Below are positions 33,060-45,338 of a stretch of 64,000 bases of DNA, in pieces (within the stretch, counting starts at the first letter, position 1; each line of letters opens with the position of its first letter). The translations under genes and the position numbers were made by a program. The notes beneath the pieces are model-generated. The model searched no databases and was not told where the DNA came from. It was given only the letters and a program-made list of their open reading frames with translations. The DNA comes from Warburgia ugandensis (Eukaryota > Streptophyta > Magnoliopsida > Canellales > Canellaceae): NCBI GenBank assembly GCA_035236585.1, contig CP141137.1, positions 8,324,327 to 8,388,326 of the forward strand. Reading direction: 5' to 3'.

Positions 33060-36000
33060 CCGACAAGGAAAACCCATGGCAAACCCCATGCATACGACCT
33101 CCAAATGTGGTGAAAAATGGACAAGGGCTATTAGAGCATTCTCTTAAAAGTAACATGCTATGTTGGATTTCTAGTGTAGTAGAAAATAGGCAAGGGCTGC
33201 TAGAGCTTTTCCTTAAAAGCAACATGCCGCACCCAAACCCAGGTGTAGTGGAAAAGTATGCATGGGTTTTTGTGCCATTCAAAAGGTGCATGGGCAAATA
33301 GGCTAAGTCAATAGAATAAGATTCATATCGCTACAGAATATAGACGCATTGACATGTAAGAGTCTAGAGTTAGTAGATGCTATGAAAAGTAGGAGAGTAA
33401 ACATTGCTTGTATGCAAGAAACCAATTGAAAGATGGGTTAAAACTAGAGAAATCAATGGATATAAGCTCTAATACATAGGAATGGACAATAATAGAAATG
33501 ATATAGAGATAATTGTAGATAATAAAAAAATTTAAAGGATAAAGTTATATACGTTAAAAAAACCAGTGGTAGAATTATACTAATAAACCTTATTCTAGGA
33601 AGAAGAACATAAATGTCATTCGTGCATACGCACCACAAGTAAGGTTAGAGGTTAGAATTAAGAGACAATTTTGGAAAGATGTGGAGAGAATCATGCAAGA
33701 CATTGCCAATGTAGAGAGGATATTTAAACAAGTCGATTTTAATGGTTATGCAAGAAAAGAAAAGAAAGGATATGATAAGATACATGAGAGGTATGATATT
33801 GGAGATGGGGAAAGATATACTCTATTTTTCCTTAGCATATAACCTAACTATAGCAAATACATATTTTAAGAAGATGGATGACATTCAATAAGCTTTAAAA
33901 GTCAACTATATAAAAGCTAGATAGACTTTTTTCTACTTATGAATGCTGAAAGATCAATGTATAAGGATTGTAAGGTGATACCAGGTGAGAGTCTAACTTG
34001 ACAATATAGATTAATGGTTATGGATATCTACATTAAAGTATGGAAGAAAGAAAATGTACTTAATAGGTGCCCAAAAACTAAATGGTGGAAGTTAAAAGGA
34101 GAGAAGATAACATCATTTGTAAATAAGTTGATAGTATAAGTAAAATGGAACAATGAAACAAAAGGAAACACCATGTGGACTAGTATAGTCATGCTTATTA
34201 GGAAAGTGGCAAAAGATGTCCTAAGAGTATCTAAAGGTAAAAGGCAACCAACAAAGGAAACTTGGTGATAGAGTGAAAAAGTGCAAAAAGTTAGTAAAGA
34301 GAAATGTGTGTGTTTTAAAGCATGGCAAATGACTAAAAATAATGAAAACTCTGAGCAATATAACAATGCTGAAAAGGTTACTAAGAGAATAGTAAATGAG
34401 GCTAAACTTGAGGCATACGATGATGTCTATAATAGATTAGGGACAAGAGAAGGTGAGAAAATTTATGTTTAAACTAATAAAATCAAGAGAAAAGAAGCAT
34501 GAAGACTTAGTCCACATTAAGTGTAATAGAAGTGATCTCTAAGGGCACTAGTCAAAGATGACAAGATCAAGCAAAGATAGGAAAGTTAACTTCAAAAATT
34601 GCTAAATAATAATTACCTTGAGAATATAGGGATTGAAAGTATTATAAAGCCAGATAATTTTGGGCATTATAGATATGACCATAACATTGGAATACATAAA
34701 ATGAAGGAGGCCTTGAAAAAGATAAAATCATGAAAGATTATGAGACTAATGGTATACCAATAAAGGTTTGGAAGTATTTGAGAGAAACTAGGACAGTTTG
34801 GTTGACAAAATTATTTAACAACATTATGAAATTGAAGAAAATGCCTAATGAATGGAGGGAGAGCTTTATTGTATCAATTTACAAGAATAAAGGAGACATA
34901 CATAGTTACACTAATTACCAAGGATCAAACTTATAAGCCATACAATGAAACTTTTTAAAAGAGTGATAGAGAAAAAGTTATGGCATGAGACGTATTAGAT
35001 AACCAGTTTGGTTACATGCATGGGAGATCTACCATGGGAGGTATATTTATGCTTAGATAATTGATAGAGAAATATAGGGAGATGATGAATGACCTCCATA
35101 TGATCTTTATTGACTTAGAAAAAGCTTATGATAAGATCCCTAGAGAGTTAATATAGTGGGTGTTGGAGCGAGAAAGGGGTTTCATGCAGGTATATAGACA
35201 TAACTAAGGATATAGATGAAGGAGTAGTAACAAACGTTACTATCACTAGCAGAGAGACTAGTGATTTTCCTATCTCTATAAGATTGCACTAAGGATTACC
35301 ATTGAACATGTACCTTTTTCATATTGTTTATGGATGAGTTAATATAACATCAGCAAAAGGAGATTCTATGTTGCATATTATTTATAGATGGTATAGTTTT
35401 GATTGACGAGACAAAGGAGGCCATAAACACAAAGCTAGAATTATGGAGAGATGCATGTCATGTAAAAGTACTCAAACTAAGACAAATAATATGGAATGCA
35501 ATTTTAGTAAGGAGAGTAGTAGGAATGAAGTACTAGTAAAGATTGATAATAAAGAAGTCCCCCTAAAAGAACACTTTAATACGTGTGATCGATAATTTAT
35601 GAGAGTGGAGAGATTGGGAGGGAAGTTACCTAGAGAATCCAAGCGGGTAGGAACAAATGGAAGTACACCTCTAAAGTTTTGTGTGATCGGATGATGCCAC
35701 TCAAACTAAAAGAAATTTTTTATAAGATGATTATAAGGCCAACTATGCTCTATGGATCAAAGTGTTGAGCAATTAAGGAATACATGTACATAGGACCAGT
35801 GTCATCGAAATGCAAATCTTGAGATGGATGAGTGGCAAGACAAGAAATGATGGAACTAGAAATGACATCATTAGAGACGACTTAAGGATAACACCAATAT
35901 ATAACAAGATGAGGAGATTAGACTTACATAGTTTGGACATGTCCAACGTGGATAAAAAACGCACCAGTTAAAAGGAGTGAAGTTGAAGATTATGAAAGGG

Positions 36001-36151
36001 CAAGGGGAAGCCCCAAAAGCACATGGATAAAAGTGATGAGAAAAGATTTAAACACTTTGGGACTAAATGAAGCCATAGCACTTAACATAAGGGAATGGTG
36101 GAACAAGATTCATGTGACAACCCCTAATTGAGATAAGTCTCGATGATGATG
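33060..36151 (+). mobile_element. RTE LINE, nearly full length, pseudogenised
   Basis: The 5' end shows two 69-bp monomers (CAAGGG at 33122 and 33191). Then come an APE endonuclease-like region (IRAYAPQV near 33620) and reverse transcriptase segments (GIPIKVWKYLRETRTVWLTK near 34748; [16 protein letters not shown] text near 35098 with substitutions). The 3' end is CTAATTGAGATAAGTCTCGATGATGATGA. All frames are broken. The catalytic YADD region near 35380 reads FIDG, so the enzyme is dead. Everything from 33614 onward is duplicated downstream. Confidence 0.85.
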
Positions 36152-37385
36152 AATTGGAGTTTTAAGAAGAAAACTATATGCTAACTTGGCCTATGATTTT
36201 TTTCCTCTAGCTTTGGGGTTTTTTCACATCAATTTCATGTTCTTATGTGGTTTGTTGTAATTGTGCATTATAAGTGTGTGATATTTTACATACACTAGAA
36301 ATTGCATTATTTCTACTCATTTCTCAATATAGAAGAAATTTGAAATCACGGCCTAATTACCTTTTTCTTTTTAGAAATCACAACCTATTTACCCATTTTA
36401 ATGTTACTTCTTAAGACTATGTTTTGAAGAAGTTTTTAGCATGATAGGAAAGCCAATTAGTCATATGCACTTGTTTATAAATTATTATGGTTGATGAACA
36501 ATAGCCGATCCTACCCCCATTCAAAAAGTTCATACTAACATACTTTCGTTTCGATAATCATACTCATTAATGCTTTATTAAACACATCGCTAATTGGTTT
36601 GTGGTCCATGAGCCCGAAGTGCACAGCCTTACCTTGCATTTTACAAGAGACTGTTTCCACACTTTGAACCCGTGAACTCAAGGTCACATGACGATAGCTT
36701 TTATTGTTGCGCCAAGGAGCCGCTTCTTCAACAACTACCTTAAAAAAAATGTAAAAGACTATATCAACATCATTTCATATATATAACTAAGTAAATGGAT
36801 TGTTTAGGGGTCTGTCACTATAAATTGACTTGAATAAATCACTAATATACATGAATTTCTAGATCACATAGGCAATTTTAGCAAAAAAATAAACACAAAG
36901 TTCATACTCTATCTAAAAATCCATGATGTGGACGATTAGGAAGATCTACTCAATGTCATTTTTCATTTTTATGATGACAATAACAATTGAATCATGTAAT
37001 GGATAGTCAAGGTCCCATGTCGCTATTTTCTTTGCATATGTAAATTAAACCACAAGCTAATGCTTGGTTCATATACTAAAAGGCAAAATTATAATAAACT
37101 CAAAGTTACATTTGAAGGAGCTCATCAAATACAATAGGAGTGTTAATTTTGTAAGTACTCTTCCTCTTTGCACGAGGGGTTCATGTTAGACGATCTATCT
37201 ATTTCATCTAATTCCTCTGGCTTTAGATGTCTCATAGTCCAAAAATCATGCAAAGGATGAATCTAACATCTAAAGAGATCTTCTTTTATGGATGGCTTAA
37301 AACATTCCAAGCAACAGTATATACTTAAAAAACCAAAAACACGATCTTGTAGCATGCCAATCTACATGAATATTGGATGAGGAGG
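33614..37385 (+). repeat. Tandem segmental duplication, copy 1
   Basis: The unit starts inside the LINE endonuclease (CGTGCATACGCACCACAAG) and runs through the LINE 3' end plus ~1.2 kb of flank. The same order recurs at 37386-43845. Copy 1 has ~515 bp at 36335-36848, including an Au SINE, that copy 2 lacks. Confidence 0.8.
36619..36726 (-). mobile_element. Au SINE, 5' half
   Basis: Head, box B region and CTCTTGTAAAATGCAAGGTA are visible on the minus strand; the body and tail are almost absent. It is missing from duplication copy 2. Confidence 0.8.
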
Positions 37386-37440
37386 CATTAGTGCATACGC
37401 ACAACAAGTAAGGTTAGAGGTTAGAATTAAGAGACAATTT

Positions 37441-37784
37441 TGATGATGTCCATCCTTATAATCATGCCCAAAGAATCCTAGAAAATAAGGCAAGTCAATT
37501 AAATGTAATCTTAATCTAATTAGGAGTTCTAATTAGAGAAGGAAAAGGAAAGTAGGATTAGAATCCTACTAGGAAACTTTTCACCGCCTCTGGCCTCTAT
37601 GAATAGGACCAAAGGCAGAGCTAAAATCATTAGAGCAGAACAAGTGTAATCCTTTATCACAGTGAAGATATTCCTCTCTTCCTCTCGTGGACGTAGGCTA
37701 TACATAGATAAACAAAGTAAATCCCTGTGTTATGTAAGTGATTGCATTTATGTGTGATTTAGATCCCAACTATTGCGCCTAACA
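37441..37784 (+). mobile_element. Solo LTR, 344 bp, with 5-bp target duplication AATTT
   Basis: Starts TGATGATGTCC, ends GCGCCTAACA; AATTT flanks it (37436-37440, 37785-37789) and removing it restores the LINE reading seen in copy 1. TCTATGAATAGG inside looks like a TATA region. Small size suggests a copia-type or TRIM LTR. Confidence 0.85.
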
Positions 37785-39019
37785 AATTTTGGGAAGATGT
37801 GGAGAGAGTCATGCAAGATATTACCAACACAGAGGGGGTATTTATACAAGTCGATTTTAATGGTTATGCAGGAAAAGAAAGAAAGGATATGATAAGGTAC
37901 ATGAGAGGTATGATGTTGGAGATGGGGGAAGCATTACTCTATTTTTCCTTAGCATATAACCTAGCTATAGCAAATACATATTTTAAGAAAATGAATGACA
38001 TTCAATAAGCTTTAAAAGTCGACTATAAAGATCCAAATAGACTTTTTCCTACTTAAGAATGCTGAAAGATCAATGTATAAGGAATGTAAGGTGATACTCG
38101 GTGAGAGTCTAACCTCACAATATAGATAAATGGTTATGGATATCTACATTAAAGTATGAAAGAAAGAAAATGTAAATAATAGGTGTCCAAAAACTAAATG
38201 GTGGAAGTTAAAAGGAGAGAAGATAACATCATTTATAAATAAGTTGATAGTAGAAGTAAACTGGAATGATAAAACAAAAGGAAACACCACTTAGACTAAT
38301 ATAGTCTTACTTATTAAGAAAGTGGCAAAAGATCTCCTAAGAGTATCTAAAGGTAAAAGGCAACCAACAAAGGAAACTTGGTGATAGAGTGAAAAAGTGC
38401 AAAAAGTTAGTAAAGATAAATGTGTAGGTTTTAAAGCATGACAAATGACTAAAAATAATGAAAACTTTGAGCAATATAAGAATGCTAAAATGGTTTTACT
38501 AAGAGAATAGTAAATGAGGCTAAACTCGAAGCATACGATGATCTCTATAATAGAATAGGGACAAGAGAAGGTTAGAAAAATATGTTTAAACTAACAAAAT
38601 CAAGAGAAAAGAAGTGTAAAGACTTAGTCCACATTAAGTGTAATGGAAGTGATCTCCAAGGGTACTAGTCAAAGATGACAAGATCAAGCAAAGACAGGAA
38701 AGTTAGCTTCAAAGATTGCTAAATAATAATTACTTTGAGAATATAGGGATTGAAAGTATTGTAAAGCCAAATAATTTTGGGCATTATAGATATAATCATA
38801 ACATTATAATACCTGAAATGAAAGATGCCTTGAAAAAGATAAAATCAGGAAAGGCTATGAGGCCTAATGGTATACCAATAAAGGTTTGGAAGTATATGAG
38901 AGATACTGGGATAGTTTGGTTGAAAAATTTATTTAACAAGATTGTGAAATTAAAGAAAATGTCTAATGAATGGAGGAAAAGCTCTATTGTATCAATTTAC
39001 AAGAATAAATGAGATATAC
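37785..39019 (+). pseudogene. RTE LINE endonuclease/RT remnant in duplication copy 2
   Basis: The segment 38716-39012 still reads SGKAMRPNGIPIKVWKYMRD, the RT finger motif of the RTE clade (normally G-P-D-G-I-P). Frames upstream are broken by stops. The LINE is cut at 39019 by the large solo LTR and resumes at 42002. Confidence 0.8.
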
Positions 39020-42001
39020 TGTAATATCCTTAATTTTTAAGATAAAAATAGGAAATTATTAAATAAATTAAAATAAAAATTTATGGATGAAATTCTTTCC
39101 TAAAAACATAATAATTAGAAAGTGCTCGTCGATACGAATCCAACGCCACCAAGAACGCGAAAAACGGAGCTCAAACGAGGGAGTTATGAGCCGTCAAAGT
39201 TGTAAGGGCAAAATGGTCTTTTGACAGAAACGTGTTACACAGGGGTCCAAATTGATAACGGCACCCCTGTATACACACGTCTCTACCTGTCCGGCGAAAT
39301 CGCCGGAGAGAAGTGGGAAGAGACGTGTGGGGAAGAGTTTGTCTTCCCAGAGCTACAAACCACATATATCTATGCTCCTCTAGGAGCCAAAACGCTCCAC
39401 TTTGAGCGTTTTCCATGAAAGCTACGCAAAACCCTAGCCCTGTAAAAACTTGAATTTTTCGCGTGGAGCCCCGGCAACACGAGCAACTCCGGCCAGGTGC
39501 AAGGTAAGCCTCAAAACCTATGTTTTTCTGTATTTATTAATTAGGAAATTAATTAGAAAAACATGAAAAAAAAATTAGGAAAAAAATCAGATTTTTTTAG
39601 GAACCTGTGTGCCTTCTTTGTTGGAGTGTGATTTCACGGATCAAACCTTGTTCGTTTGAAAATCACACCGTCCAACTAGTGCACAAGAGACCCAAGAGTA
39701 TACCCTTTAAATTTGGGAGTGATCCAACGGTGGATTTCTCCAGGAAAACCAAAAACCGGTACTGAGGAGGTTTTTAGGAACTTGGGAAAAATCGTTTAAA
39801 AACCATGGTTTTGAAAATTAGTGCAAAGGAGGGCATAAATGAATTCTAGAGAGAATTCTGAAGAAAATGGCGCAAAAATCACGCAAAACGGAGCCTACGT
39901 AGCTCAGCCGGGCGGCCGGAATCCGGTCGTCTTCTCGGAGTCGTCAACGGCGTCGGCGCCGGCGGCGGACGCCAAGAACGCACTCCAGAGACGCAACGGG
40001 AGACGACGTCACATGGCGTCGTCGCCGCAACGTCGTGCGACGCGCGCGCGTGCGAGCGTGCGTTGGTTAGGCTGTCGCGGTGGGGCCGGGGACGCGGCGT
40101 CTGGCGGCCCAAGTGACGCACGCCAGCCTTGGCGTCCGTGCGGCGTCTGCGACACCGTGCGTCTTCGTGCGCCGTATACGTCGGTATAAACCGGCGGAAA
40201 AGGGAATGCCGCCGGTTTAAACCACCTTATGGTGGTCCGGCGAGCCCCATTTTAGCTTAGTTTTTCACAAAAACTTGATTTTTGGGAGAGAGGTCCAAAT
40301 CACGATCAGGAAGGGCGTTGTGGCCCGTATTGGCGTGACGGACCTAGTTTTAACTTAAAAACTTAGAAATGACCACTTTTTATTTAGAAAAATTTTAAAA
40401 TAGTGATGTGACATATGCAGTGCACTTGAATATATCAATTAAAGGGAGTTATTAGCAAGCCAGGTGGTCTCCTGCTTGAGGTAGGTGGCTTGACTAATGT
40501 TTTGCCTTGATTTTAAACCATGTTTTAAACATAGCATCATGTGTGATTGTGTTTTAAATTGCGATTTTTATTTACCATGGATTTCATGCGACATTGCGTG
40601 TGGGATGGTTATTCCAAATTAAATTCTTTTCTTGAATAAACTTATTTAAAATGCTTTTACAAGCATGATGTTAATTAGTTATGCTTAATTAGAGATTTAT
40701 TTCTTATTATATATATAGAAAATGCATGGATTTACATGGAAATGAGTATAGAGGCTTAGTAAGTGGTCCTTTTATAGGCTAACCCGGGATGAGGGGCATG
40801 TCTTGGGGATTTCAAGCTATAAGTGCTCTTGAGTTTTACCATATACATATGATTTCCGTGTTTTATATTTGATGACGGGTGCACTCGCCGGTGGGCGTCA
40901 TCTTAGGAGGGATAGGTAGGCCACCCACCTTGAGATTATGATGTGATGAGTTTGTGATATGATAGACACACTGCCCATAGATGGCATTCGGTAGGGGTTT
41001 GGTAACATGGATAGTCCACACTCTGGGTCTGAGCCTTTCCATGGGGACGGACGTTAAGTCTCCGTTATGGTGTGTCGACGGGGAGGCGGCGGTGGTTGAT
41101 ACCCATGGAGGGTTGCCAACTGCGGCATGATGGCCCATATTTTTTGTTATGTGTGCATGTATGATGAGCATGGTTATAGATGGTATGCTTGGGTGTGACG
41201 ACACTCAGAGGTTGACTATGTGTACTCCTGATCAGGGATGTTAGTGCGATGTGGTGGGACCCATTACCTTAGGGTGCCCTTATTCTTGTTGTATGCTCCA
41301 TGTTATTGATTCATGTCATGTTTTAACTCAGTGAACTTCATGTTTTAGCATTTGGAATAAATTGGCATTTATTTGAACATGGCATTATGATATCACTTAT
41401 TTCCATAAATGTTAGACTTTTCATCAATCTTTGTTCATTATTTCTTGCATTTATTACATTAATTGTCTATGTACTACACAAGCGATAACTTCTTGAGGCA
41501 TTGCTTTGTTTTGCAATGCCTTAGTTCTCCAGCGCGACACCGGGAAAGGAAAAAGCGGTTGATAAACCTTGAGATAGCTGAAGACTAGTTTCCTATAGTT
41601 TTAGAAAGTAATGTGAGTCATTAGAGTGGATTATCATTTGAATTTTATTATGAATTTGCATACTTTATATTTGGATGTGATTTAGATCTTTGGACATATA
41701 TTGGACATTTATATGGGATGTTATGATGGATAGACCCTGGGCCATATTATTATTGTCTTTTGGATGTTTATTTGATTTAAAATAAAGGCGCCTATTTATT
41801 TGACGTTGATTTATACGCGGATCATTTATTTATGTTTAAATTACGTGTACGTCATTTTGAGAAAGGAAAAATTAACACCCGGAGTTTTAAGATAGGTTTA
41901 GTAAAATGTTAAATAAATCTTTTCTCATGGGATCCCAAATGCTCTTATTTAAATTGCCATTATAAAAAAAAAAAATTGTCTAAAAAATCCGGGGTGTTAC
42001 A
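39020..42001 (+). mobile_element. Solo LTR, 2982 bp, Ty3/gypsy-type, with 5-bp target duplication TATAC
   Basis: Starts TGTAATATCC and ends GGGGTGTTACA. TATAC lies on both sides (39015-39019 and 42002-42006), and the LINE reads on across the insertion (GAGATA...CATA as in copy 1). No gag or pol text is present. It resembles the solo LTR at 21937. It contains a GC-rich block at 39900-40240. Confidence 0.9.
39900..40240. other. CpG-rich block inside the long solo LTR
   Basis: A ~340-bp island of dense CG dinucleotides in otherwise AT-rich DNA. It gives chance open frames on both strands (116 and 80 codons) with no recognisable domain. It may mark the promoter or leader region of the element. 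Confidence 0.7.
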
Positions 42002-43140
42002 TATACATAATTACCCTAATTACCAAGGATCAAACTTATGAGCCATACAATAAAATTTTTTGAAAGAGTGATAGAGAAAAGGTTATGGCATGAGAAAAGT
42101 GTATTAGATAACTAGTTTGGTTTCATGCCTGGGAAATCTACCATGGAAGCTATTTTTATGCTTAGATAATTGATAGGAAAATATAGGGAGATGATGAATG
42201 ACCTCCATATGATCTTTATTGACTTAGAAAAAGCTTGTGATAGGATCCCTAGAAAGTTAACATAGTAGGTGTTGGGGCGAGAAAGGGGTTTCATGCAGGT
42301 ATATAGACATATTAAGGATATAAATGAAGAAGTAATAACAAACGTTGTGATCACTAGCGGATAGACTGGTGATTTTCCTATCTTTATAGGATTGCACTAA
42401 GAATTGGCATTGAGCCAGTACCTTTTTCATGTTGTTTATAGGATGAGTTAATAGAACATTAGCACAAGGAGATTCTATAGTGCATGTTATTTGCAGATGG
42501 TTTAGTTTTGATTGACGAGACAAAGGAGGCCATAAACACAAAGCTAGAATTATGGAGAGATGCATGGCATGTAAAATTACTCAAACAAAGACAGAGAATA
42601 TGGAATACAATTTTAGTAAAGAGAAGAGTAGGAATGAAGCATTAGTAGAGATTGACAATAAAGAAGTCCCCCTAAAGGAACACTTTAATACTTGGGATCA
42701 ATTATTTATGAGAGTTGAGAGATTGAGAGGGAGGTTACCCAGAGAATCCAAGTGAGTGGGAACAAATAAAGGTGCACCTCTAAAGTTTTGTGTGATCAGA
42801 GGATGACACTTAAACTAAAAGGAAAGTTTTATAAGATGTTTATAAGGTCGACTATGCTCTATGGATCAGAGTGTTGAGCAGTTAAGGAACACATGTACAT
42901 AGGACAAGTGTCACTGAAATGTAGATTTGAGATGGATGAGTGGTAAGACAAGAAAGGATAGAACTAGAAATGACAACATTAGAGACAATTTGGGGAAGGC
43001 CTAAAAGCACATTGATAAAAGTGGTGAGAAAAGATTTAAACACTTTGGGACTAAATGAAGCCATAACATTTAACAGAGGGGAATGGATGAACAAGATTCA
43101 TGTGACAATCCCTAATCGAGATAAGTCTCGATGATGATGA
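42002..43140 (+). pseudogene. RTE LINE 3' part in duplication copy 2
   Basis: Corresponds to 34905-36151 of copy 1: RT palm/thumb remnants (text like [10 protein letters not shown] and IDETKEAINTKLELWRDAWH) and the 3' end TCGAGATAAGTCTCGATGATGATGA. Many stops. Confidence 0.8.
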
Positions 43141-43845
43141 ATTGGAGTTCTAAGAAGAAAACTATATGCTATGGTTTTTATACTGGGAGTTTGATCAAAA
43201 CTTGGCCTATGATTTTTTCCTCCAGCTTTGGGGGCTTTTCACATCAATTTCGTGTTCTTGTGTGGTTTGTTGTAATTGTGCATTATAAGTGTGTGATATT
43301 TTACACGAAATTGCATTATTTCTACTCATTTCTCAATATAGACATGAATTTCTAGACCACATAGGCAATTTTAGCAAAAAAATAGACACAAAGTTCATTC
43401 TCTATCTAGAAATTTGTGCTGTGGACGATTCAGAAGATCCACTCAATGTCATTTTTCATTTTTATGATGAGAATAACAATTGAATCATGTGATGGATAGT
43501 CAAGGTCCCATGCTGCTATTTTCTTTGCATATGTAAATTAAACCACAAGCTAATGATTGGTTCATATACTAAAAGGAAAAATTATAATAAACTGAAAGTT
43601 ACATTTGAAGGAGCTCATCAAATACAATAGGAGTGTTAATTCTGTAAGTACTCTTCCTTTTTGCACAAGGGGTTCACGTTAGACGATCTATCTATTTCAT
43701 CTAATTCCTTAGTCCAAAAATCATGCAAAGGACGAATCTAACATCGAAAGAGATCTTCTTTTATGGATGGCTTAAAACATTCTAAGTAACAGTATGTATT
43801 AAAAAAACCAAAAACACGATGATCTTGTAGTATTGGATGAGGAGA

Positions 43846-44703
43846 CATCCAAAGCCAAATGAATTATATAAACTAGGCAAATCATCTATAGGTAGAACCC
43901 ATCATGCAAAAAGTAGAAAATCTTAGAAGCGCTTTGATTTAGCATTTCTCTAATGATTGAAGAGGGAACCTTACCATGTAATAAAACCATGAGCTTTTAA
44001 GCACCCCTGTAACATGAACTGTCAATAATCAAGAGAGGGATATCATTAATTGCGTGAACCAACTAGTAGTTGGATGATTTTAATTGCTAGTTCATCAACC
44101 ACACTTAACCAAGAATACTTGGACTTGACAATAGAACCTTCATAACCAAGTTAATTATCAAAGAGAAATGTGCCTCAAATCAATGTAATGGTTCACTAGA
44201 TCATTCAGTCAATCACTCAAAAGTTGTACGCTTAAGCACAACCAATCACCTAACCCATGGTGCCAGGGGCTCACCTACATCATTCATGTAGAAAGGATTA
44301 ACAAGACTCACTCGGAGGAAGTCATCTTAAATGCGACCTTGTGCATGAAAAGCTAATGGAAATGGCATTGACACTCCCCTCTAGCACTATGGCCAGACCC
44401 TTACTCTTATTTGCTGTGCTGCAAAACAATCACTCAATGGGTGCACCTTTTTTATTATCTGAACCGGTCATGTTAATGGTCTCTAAACGAGCCTTCTCCC
44501 AAAAATCACATTCTTTAGATGATCTTCACATTGTTTTCCTGAGCTTTTGAGTTGGAAATTAGACGGCAGTCCCCTGTTCTTCCCTGACCTTCTATTGTAG
44601 TAGAAAGGGCTTCCCTGTGCTACATCAGAGGTTAAGTTGCTTGTTGGTTTAGGGTTATCTATAAAAAAAAAATAAGACGACGAGGGAATATTGCCCAGGC
44701 TTA

Positions 44704-44763
<60 letters not shown>

Positions 44764-45242
44764 GCTTTCCTTTTCCTAGTAACTATCCTTGTTCTTGTCC
44801 TAACTCCCAACTTCCCTTCTTGGGTATTTTCTGTAACAAGGTGGAGCTCGATTCTGACCTTTGAGCAATTTCAGCCTTTGATCAATTTCATCATCTCTGA
44901 CGAATCAGCCATTAGAACGGCAGCCTTGCAGTTTGCTATCTTGGACCCACAACTAGTGTCCGCGAGCGACAGTAGCAAACCGCGAACCTTGCAAGTTTGC
45001 GCAGACTAAATAGCTAGGCCTGTCCGAAGATCTCTATCCTGGTCCACCAAATCAACGGTTCGAAAAATAACAATTAAATATAGTCAATCACAGTCGCTGC
45101 CAGACTCCTGGGCTCATGAGGTGTCATCTGTTAAATAAGAGTGTCTGGCGAGCTCTCACTCTCTTTACCAAACACCCCCATTTCCGTTTCTCAGCGATTC
45201 AAAAAGTAAACAGCAAGAAGAAGAAGACCCAGCAGAGGAAAA
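43846..45242. other. EXO84C upstream region
   Basis: No gene is recognised. The part next to 45243 is the presumed EXO84C promoter and 5' UTR, with a (CT)26 tract ~480-530 bp before the start codon. Confidence 0.55.
44709..44760. repeat. (CT)26 microsatellite upstream of EXO84C
   Basis: Perfect CT run on the sense strand, in the promoter-proximal region. Confidence 0.95.
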
Positions 45243-45338
45243 ATGGAGAGCAGCGAAGATGAGGATGATTTCCCAAGTCATGAATGGATCACCCCACAAT
45301 CCAAGATCAATTCCATTTACCAGTCCAACACAGAGAAG
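45243..45338 (+). CDS. EXO84C: EXO84C exon 1: N-terminus
   Basis: EXO84C is a subunit of the octameric exocyst that tethers secretory vesicles to the plasma membrane. This exon codes 32 residues starting MESSEDEDDFPSHEWITPQS and ending YQSNTEK, the conserved N-terminus of the plant C-type subunit. The ATG is in a good context (AAAATGGAG) and is the first in frame. The exon ends before GTACCC, phase 0. Confidence 0.9.

Larger units (their letters stand above)
37386..43845 (+). repeat. Tandem segmental duplication, copy 2 (interrupted by two solo LTRs)
   Basis: The junction with copy 1 lies at GAGGAGGCATTAGTGCATAC, where the end of copy 1's flank (TTGGATGAGGAG) meets the start of the LINE endonuclease segment. 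LINE sequence occupies 37386-37440, 37785-39019 and 42002-43140; the shared 3' flank follows to about 43845, after which copies 1 and 2 differ. By eye the copies differ at roughly 5-10% of positions. Confidence 0.8.

Noticed and set aside
39839..40189. 116-codon open frame with Arg/Ala-rich product
   Set aside because: It lies in the CpG-rich part of a solo LTR, where GC-rich sequence gives open frames on both strands by chance.
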